From an uncultured Schumannella sp. (GTDB lineage Bacteria > Actinomycetota > Actinomycetes > Actinomycetales > Microbacteriaceae), in contig NZ_CAJQNT010000024.1 in NCBI RefSeq assembly GCF_905479755.1, forward strand, positions 1 through 58,690: a stretch of DNA of 58,690 bases, written 5' to 3'. The position numbers were made by a program, and so were the translations under genes. The notes beneath the pieces are model-generated. The model searched no databases. It saw nothing but the letters and a program-made list of their open reading frames with translations, and was not told the origin of the DNA. How positions within the stretch are numbered: the first letter of the stretch is position 1; each line of letters begins with the position of its first letter. Shown in pieces: positions 54,391 to 58,690 of this stretch.

Positions 54391-55346
54391 CCACCGCATC
54401 CACCCTCACCGACCGCTACGTCGCCGAGGCGCTCCGCGGGATGCCCGCCGCCCAGCGCGCCGACATTGAGACCGAACTGCGGGCCTCCATCGCCGACGCG
54501 ATCGATGACCTCGTCGAGTCGGGCGTGGATGCCGCTGCCGCCGAATACGACGTGCTCACCGAACTCGGCGCCCCGCGCCACCTCGCCGCCGGCTACTCGT
54601 CGCGCCCCACCGCCCTCATCGGGCCGGAGCTCTACCCCGACTTCGTGCGCGTGCTCAGCGCGCTACTCGCGACGGTGGTGCCGATCTGGTTCCTGTTCAG
54701 CGGGATCGTCACCTTTGTCGACGGCGCCACCCCGCTCGACACCTTCGGCGCGGCCCTCTTTGGTTCGCTAGAACTGGCGATGACGATCGCGTTCTTCACG
54801 GCGCTCGTCTTCGTGATCATCGAGCGCACCCCCGCCATGCGCTCGCGCCAGCAGGCGAGTTGGAGTCCGGCATCCCTGCCCGCGGTGCGGGATCGACGCG
54901 GCTACCTTCAGGAGCTCGTCGGCGGCGTCATCCTGCTCGTTGTGCTCGCCGGTGCCGTGATCGCGCTGCAGACCGTCGGCGCGGTCGAGGGGGCACACGG
55001 CGCACTGAGCGGTCCGATCGAGCCGGGGCTCTGGGCCTCCGGTGCGCTCGTGATCGCGCTGTTCTACCCGCTCGTGAGCATCACGTTCCACGTCGTCGGC
55101 TACTACACCGGCTGGTCGACGCCGAACGCGGTCGCCACCATCGTGTTCCAAGTGCTCTTCGTCGTGCCGGCGATCTGGCTCACCGCGAGCGGGCGCCTGC
55201 TCAACCCCGACTACTTCGAGGCGATCGACTGGCCGGGCGGGGTGGGCGTCGTCAGCACCGTGGTGGTCGTGCTCGTGCTGCTCTTCGCCGTGCTCGACGC
55301 GGTTGACGGGATCGTGCGGGCGACGCGCTCGCGGCGCACGCGGTAG
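54387..55346 (+). CDS. HAAS-domain membrane protein, PadR partner
   Basis: 319 residues. Residues 1-75 form a HAAS helical domain (Arg-Tyr-Val-Ala-Glu-Ala-Leu-Arg; later Ala-Ala-Glu-Tyr-Asp-Val-Leu-Thr-Glu-Leu-Gly-Ala-Pro). Six membrane segments follow (roughly 90-110, 120-145, 180-205, 215-240, 255-275 and 290-312). It probably works with PadR as a membrane-linked signal receiver. Coupled translation. Confidence 0.82.
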   Translation: MTTASTLTDRYVAEALRGMPAAQRADIETELRASIADAIDDLVESGVDAAAAEYDVLTELGAPRHLAAGYSSRPTALIGPELYPDFVRVLSALLATVVPIWFLFSGIVTFVDGATPLDTFGAALFGSLELAMTIAFFTALVFVIIERTPAMRSRQQASWSPASLPAVRDRRGYLQELVGGVILLVVLAGAVIALQTVGAVEGAHGALSGPIEPGLWASGALVIALFYPLVSITFHVVGYYTGWSTPNAVATIVFQVLFVVPAIWLTASGRLLNPDYFEAIDWPGGVGVVSTVVVVLVLLFAVLDAVDGIVRATRSRRTR

Positions 55347-55382
55347 GCCCGGGACCGGGGCCTGTGCGAATCACCGCGCGAC

Positions 55383-55404
55383 GTACGGAGATCTGCCGTA
55401 CAAT
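55383..55404 (+). promoter_or_regulatory. Promoter and operator of the DUF1778-GNAT operon
   Basis: GTACGG (55383-55388) and CCGTAC (55396-55401) are perfect inverted repeats overlapping TACAAT (55399-55404), which lies six bases before the antitoxin ATG. The antitoxin could repress its own leaderless promoter here. Confidence 0.6.
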
Positions 55405-55410
55405 CGTGCT

Positions 55411-55686
55411 ATGGCTCACGCAACCAAGTCCGACCGGCTCGACCTGCGCCTGACGAGCACCCAGAAGGCGGAGATCGAGAAAGCCGCCGCACTCTCGGGG
55501 CGCACCGTCACCGACTTCTCCGTGAGCGTGCTCGTCCGCGAGGCGGAGGAAGTCATCCGATTCGAACGCGAACTCCACCTCTCCCAGGAGTCGTGGGATG
55601 CCTTCAACGACATCCTCGACCGTCCGGCAAAACCCGTCTCGGGACTCGCCGACCTGCTGAAACGCCCGAGCGTCTTCACCGAGTGA
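55411..55686 (+). CDS. DUF1778 antitoxin (TacA-like)
   Basis: 91 residues. A ribbon-helix-helix N-terminus (Arg-Leu-Asp-Leu-Arg-Leu then two helices, about 8-50) and a disordered toxin-binding C-terminus. DUF1778 proteins neutralise acetyltransferase toxins and repress their own operon. Leaderless start. Confidence 0.9.
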   Translation: MAHATKSDRLDLRLTSTQKAEIEKAAALSGRTVTDFSVSVLVREAEEVIRFERELHLSQESWDAFNDILDRPAKPVSGLADLLKRPSVFTE

Positions 55687-56198
55687 GCATGTTCCGCTCG
55701 CCGCGAGCACTCCGCGCCGACGATCGGTTTTCGAGCTTCGATTGCGGCGAACCCTCGCTGAACGAGTGGCTGCGCTCGCGGGCGCTCAAGAACGAAGCGA
55801 CGGGGGCGTCTCGCACGTTCGTGAGCGTCGACGGCGAATCGGGCGAGGTGGCCGGCTACTACTGCCTCTCGGCGGGTTCGCTCGCGCTCGACGAAGTTCC
55901 GGGCCGCGTCAAGCGCAACATGCCTTCCCCCATCCCGATCATCCTGATCGGACGCCTCGCGGTCGACACCCGTTACTCCGGGCGCGGGCTCGGGACTTCG
56001 CTCCTCCAGCACGCGGTCCTGAAGGGCGTCGAAGCCTCCCGGGCCGTCGGGGCCCGCGCCTTCATCGTCGATGCGCTGAACGACGACGCGGAGCGGTTCT
56101 ACCGCACGTACGGTTTCGAGCCGATGCCGCCCGCGGCGAGACGCGCGATGTACCTGCTCGTGTCGGATGCCGAGGCGACCATCGCGGATCTCGCGTAG
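55683..56198 (+). CDS. GNAT acetyltransferase toxin (TacT-like)
   Basis: 171 residues from a GTG that overlaps the antitoxin stop (an ATG at 55689 is the alternative). The acetyl-CoA loop is Arg-Tyr-Ser-Gly-Arg-Gly-Leu-Gly (97-104) and the catalytic Tyr is in Phe-Tyr-Arg-Thr-Tyr-Gly-Phe. TacT-type toxins acetylate the amino acid of charged elongator tRNAs and stop translation. Confidence 0.9.
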   Translation: MSMFRSPRALRADDRFSSFDCGEPSLNEWLRSRALKNEATGASRTFVSVDGESGEVAGYYCLSAGSLALDEVPGRVKRNMPSPIPIILIGRLAVDTRYSGRGLGTSLLQHAVLKGVEASRAVGARAFIVDALNDDAERFYRTYGFEPMPPAARRAMYLLVSDAEATIADLA

Positions 56199-56227
56199 AC
56201 CGAGGCCCGGCCCGCCTCACGCGGTCG

Positions 56228-57544
56228 CTACGAGCAGCAGCTGGATGCCCCCGGCGCATCCCCCGTCGAGCACACGCCCGTCGCCGGCAGGGTCAGCTCG
56301 ACCGCGGTCGCGGCGGCGAGGTCGCCCGCCAGCCAGGCGGTGATCGAGCGCACCTGCTCGTAGCCGGTCGCCAAGAGGAACGTCGGCGCGCGGCCGTAGC
56401 TCTTCATTCCGGCGAGGAAGAAGCCCTCCTCGGGGTGCTGCAGTTCGGCGAAGCCGTGCGGCTCCACCGTGCCGCAGGTGTGCACGTTCGGATCGATCAG
56501 CGGGGCGAGCCGGCGCGGCGCCTCCACAATCTCGTCGAGGTCGAGGCGCACCTCGCGCAGCATGTCGAGGTTGGGGCGGAACCCGGTCGCGTTCACCACC
56601 AGCTCGGTGTGGTGGTCGACGATCTCGCCGCCGCGCGACCCGACGACGCGCACACCCTCGCCCTCGCGCTCCAGCCGCACGATCTCGAAACGGTCGACGA
56701 CCTCGATCGCCCCCGATGCCACGAGCGCGTCGACGCGGGCGCCGAGCGAGGCGCGCGCTTCCAACTCGTCGTCGGCCGAGGTCGTCACGCGCACGGCGGA
56801 GGCGTTGCGAATCAGCCAGCTCACCCGCGTGCCCGGCTCCTGCCGGGCCAGCTCGGCGAGGGCGAGCAGCGTGTTCGCCGCCGAGTGCCCGGCGCCGACC
56901 ACGGTCGTGTGTCGCCCGGCGAAGCGCGCCCGCTCGCGGCCCAGCACATCCGGCAGGGCATGGCTGACGAGATCGGCGACCTCGGGCAGGCCGAGCGGTT
57001 CGAGGCCACTCGAGGCCAGGCTGTTGGGCGAGCGATACGTGCCGGAGGCGTCGATCACCGCGCGCACCGACAGATCCTTCAGCTCTCCGCGGTCTCGAAG
57101 CCGCACCAGGAACGGGGTGCGTTCGCGCCGCGCGGTGCGGGTGCGATCCATGCCCTCCCGCGCCACGGCGACGACCTCCACACCGGTGCGAATGCGGCTC
57201 GCGATTTCGTCGAGTCGAGCGAGCGGCTCCAGGTACTGCTCGACCAGTTCGGTGCCGGTGGGCAGCGACGTCTCGGCGGGGTGTGCCCACCCGGTCGCCT
57301 CGAGCAGGCGGCGCGAGGCCGGGTCGACGAGGTGCTTCCACGGCGAGAACAGCCGCGTGTGACCCCACTGCCGCACGATGTCGGCGATCGTGTCGCCCGC
57401 CTCGAAGATGACAAAGTCGATGCCGCGCTCGACCAGATTCGCGGCGGCGGCCAGTCCGATGGGCCCGGCGCCGATGATCGCGACCGGGAGCGCGTCGCGG
57501 CGGTCGTCGCGCACGGGGCGGGGGGTCAGGTCAATCAGGGTCAC
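56228..57544 (-). CDS. FAD/NAD(P)H oxidoreductase with cysteine-rich tail (ArsO-like)
   Basis: 438 residues from a GTG. The FAD-binding Gly-Ala-Gly-Pro-Ile-Gly motif is near 24-29 and the NAD(P)H-binding Gly-Ala-Gly-His-Ser-Ala near 218. The last 20 residues hold three Cys, ending Cys-Cys-Ser, a feature of oxidoreductases in arsenic operons. It is divergent from an ArsR gene with a As(III)-type cysteine set. Reaction unknown; related enzymes are flavin monooxygenases or thiol reductases. Confidence 0.82.
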   Translation of the reverse strand: MTLIDLTPRPVRDDRRDALPVAIIGAGPIGLAAAANLVERGIDFVIFEAGDTIADIVRQWGHTRLFSPWKHLVDPASRRLLEATGWAHPAETSLPTGTELVEQYLEPLARLDEIASRIRTGVEVVAVAREGMDRTRTARRERTPFLVRLRDRGELKDLSVRAVIDASGTYRSPNSLASSGLEPLGLPEVADLVSHALPDVLGRERARFAGRHTTVVGAGHSAANTLLALAELARQEPGTRVSWLIRNASAVRVTTSADDELEARASLGARVDALVASGAIEVVDRFEIVRLEREGEGVRVVGSRGGEIVDHHTELVVNATGFRPNLDMLREVRLDLDEIVEAPRRLAPLIDPNVHTCGTVEPHGFAELQHPEEGFFLAGMKSYGRAPTFLLATGYEQVRSITAWLAGDLAAATAVELTLPATGVCSTGDAPGASSCCS

Positions 57545-57631
57545 GAGCGGCCTTTCGCTTCATCGAAGGATGTCGATCAAGATCTTCCTCGCATCCATCG
57601 AAGTTTGTCAATATTTGAGTAGACTCGGGCC
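57545..57631. promoter_or_regulatory. Divergent promoter region of the arsenic-type cluster
   Basis: CATCGAAG occurs as a direct repeat at 57561-57568 and 57596-57603, and ATCGA/TCGAT form an inverted repeat at 57562-57577. TAGACT (57620-57625) is six bases before the arsR ATG. A probable ArsR operator region. Confidence 0.5.
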
Positions 57632-57982
57632 ATGAAGACCTTGCCGCTCGTCTCCGCCCCCGCGGGCGAGGTCTGCTGCGCGCCCCTCACCCGCGCGCCG
57701 CTCGGCGCCGCCGACGCCGACAATGTCGCCCGCCGCTTCAAGGCGCTCGGCGACCCCACCCGCGTGCGCCTCATCTCAATCGTCGCCGCCTCCGCCGACC
57801 AGGAGGCCTGCGTCTGCGACCTGACCGAACCGGTCGGGCTCAGCCAGCCGACCGTCTCACACCACCTCAAGATCCTGATGGATGCCGGATTCCTCACCCG
57901 CAGCAAGCGCGGCACCTGGGCGTACTACCGCCTCGTTCCCGGCAGCCTCGATCAGCTCGGGCTCGTGCTCGCGACGGTGTGA
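57632..57982 (+). CDS. arsR: ArsR-family arsenic-type repressor
   Basis: 116 residues. Winged helix with Leu-Gly-Asp-Pro-Thr-Arg-Val-Arg-Leu and Gln-Pro-Thr-Val-Ser-His-His-Leu-Lys. Cys15-Cys16 near the N-terminus match the As(III) site of the Corynebacterium glutamicum ArsR, with Cys60/Cys62 in place of its Cys55. It should release DNA on binding As(III) or a similar thiophilic metal. Confidence 0.9.
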   Translation: MKTLPLVSAPAGEVCCAPLTRAPLGAADADNVARRFKALGDPTRVRLISIVAASADQEACVCDLTEPVGLSQPTVSHHLKILMDAGFLTRSKRGTWAYYRLVPGSLDQLGLVLATV

Positions 57983-57989
57983 GCAGGCC

Positions 57990-58526
57990 ATGACGACCGC
58001 GTTCATCGCACCGCCGCGGCGCATCCCGCTGTACCTGCGATTCGGGCTCTGGGTCGTCAAGAAGCGCACCGGCGCCGACCTGCTGCCCCCGAAACTGCTC
58101 GCCTGGTACCCGCGCGCGGCGATCGGCTCCGGAATCCTCGAGGCGCTCGTCACCCACCGCGACGGCGACATCACCGAGCGGATGCTGAAGCTGGTGCGCA
58201 TGGCCGTCTCGTTCCGCGTCGAATGCCCGTTCTGCATGGGCTTCAACTCGGACGGCTGGGAGCGGCTCATCACCGAGGAGGAACTCGCCGCCGTGCAGGG
58301 CCGCACCCCGCTCGAGGAGGTGGCGAGCCTCAGCCCGCGCGAACGCCTCGCCATCGAATACGCGAGGCGCAGCTGCGAGACGCCGCTCGACTTCACGCCC
58401 GAGTTCGGCGCGCGTCTCACCGAGCTGTTCACCGAGCGCGAGCTGGTCGTGCTCGCCTCCACCTCGGCGCAGGTCAACTACTGGGCGCGGCTCATCCAGG
58501 CGCTGGGGTGCCCGGCCGAGGGGTGA
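57990..58526 (+). CDS. AhpD-like/carboxymuconolactone decarboxylase family protein
   Basis: 178 residues, seven nucleotides after arsR, so probably cotranscribed. The family Cys-Pro-Phe-Cys motif is at 79-82, with a nearby acidic residue. CxxC members act as redox or alkylhydroperoxidase-like enzymes. In this cluster it may help with arsenic or thiol stress; this is inferred. Confidence 0.82.
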   Translation: MTTAFIAPPRRIPLYLRFGLWVVKKRTGADLLPPKLLAWYPRAAIGSGILEALVTHRDGDITERMLKLVRMAVSFRVECPFCMGFNSDGWERLITEEELAAVQGRTPLEEVASLSPRERLAIEYARRSCETPLDFTPEFGARLTELFTERELVVLASTSAQVNYWARLIQALGCPAEG

Positions 58527-58549
58527 CCTCCGGCGTACCGGCGGCTAGA

Positions 58550-58690
58550 TGTACTCAGCAGTGACCTTGGTGACAGTTCGGGTCTTGTGAAACAGGAGAA
58601 CCTCCGGGCTTAGTGGAGATGTCTAACGTCTTCACAATCACACGGAGGTTCTCGTGTCCCAGGGTAGGTCTGTTCGTCCGCGTCTCAACG
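58550..58690 (+). mobile_element. Probable left end of an insertion sequence (truncated)
   Basis: TGTACTCAGCAGTGACC at 58550 could be a terminal repeat. An 11-bp inverted repeat follows, GAGAACCTCCG (58596-58606) with its complement at 58643-58653, ending at a GTG (58654) that opens a frame cut by the window end (12 codons). No domain can be read. Called from context and layout only. Confidence 0.35.

Overview
The window is a high-GC actinobacterial chromosome segment, most likely from the family Microbacteriaceae. The evidence is the dense GC-rich coding, the CarD, DUF3263/LytR_C, DUF2530, DUF3027 and DUF3048 families, a WXG100 protein, an Actinobacteria-type SerC, and gene orders shared with Mycobacterium and other Actinobacteria. 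It holds about 58 supportable protein genes, three tRNA genes (Arg-CCT, Thr-TGT, Lys-TTT), several well-formed hairpin terminators and several kinds of palindromic repeat. The left edge cuts the 3' end of a probable transposase and the right edge reaches what looks like the start of another mobile element, so the segment may be a contig bounded by insertion sequences.

Layout: 1-3.4 kb, tRNA-Arg, a DUF1801-like protein, CHAP and NlpC/P60 cell-wall hydrolases, an HNH nuclease and a small gene. 3.6-10.5 kb, a DtxR-type iron repressor, serC, DUF2530/DUF3027 genes that overlap tail to tail, a cold-shock-like protein and the XPB helicase with its partner. 10.7-15.7 kb, an ArsR-SulP operon, a two-component system and a WXG100 protein. 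15.8-22.1 kb, groEL under two CIRCE elements, a DUF3048 lipoprotein, cspA-like, LytR_C/DUF3263, msrB, nitroreductase, tRNA-Thr and a DsbA-like protein. 22.4-29.7 kb, ugpC, DUF4032, then rlmB-cysS-ispDF-carD facing lpqE, the same order as in Mycobacterium tuberculosis.

29.8-45.6 kb is a phosphate block: regX3-senX3, phoU, gpmA, (ygfZ and nitrobindin genes), glnR, ppk1, mutT1 and pstSCAB. PHO-box-like 11-nt direct repeats lie before phoU and pstS. 45.6-50.4 kb is a SigK regulon island (rskA, sigK, dipZ and an MPT70/MPT83-like fasciclin lipoprotein); sigK and the fasciclin gene share a 27-bp promoter motif with identical spacing.

50.6-52.5 kb is the most unusual part. A 1.84-kb element sits at the 3' end of tRNA-Lys, is flanked by a tRNA-derived direct repeat, has no recognisable integrase, and carries only an HTH protein and an intact nucleotidyltransferase-fold protein, overlapping by 22 nt, behind a perfect 14-bp palindrome. 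It looks like a minimal mobile toxin-antitoxin or defence cassette. From 52.5 kb on come an MDR reductase, DUF6326-like, PadR-HAAS, a DUF1778-GNAT toxin-antitoxin pair and an arsenic-type cluster (ArsR, Cys-tailed FAD oxidoreductase, AhpD-like protein).

Many genes here lack a Shine-Dalgarno sequence but have a TAnnnT-like -10 hexamer exactly 6-7 nt before the start codon, so leaderless transcripts are probably common. This pattern was used to choose several starts and to support a 35-codon membrane peptide gene.
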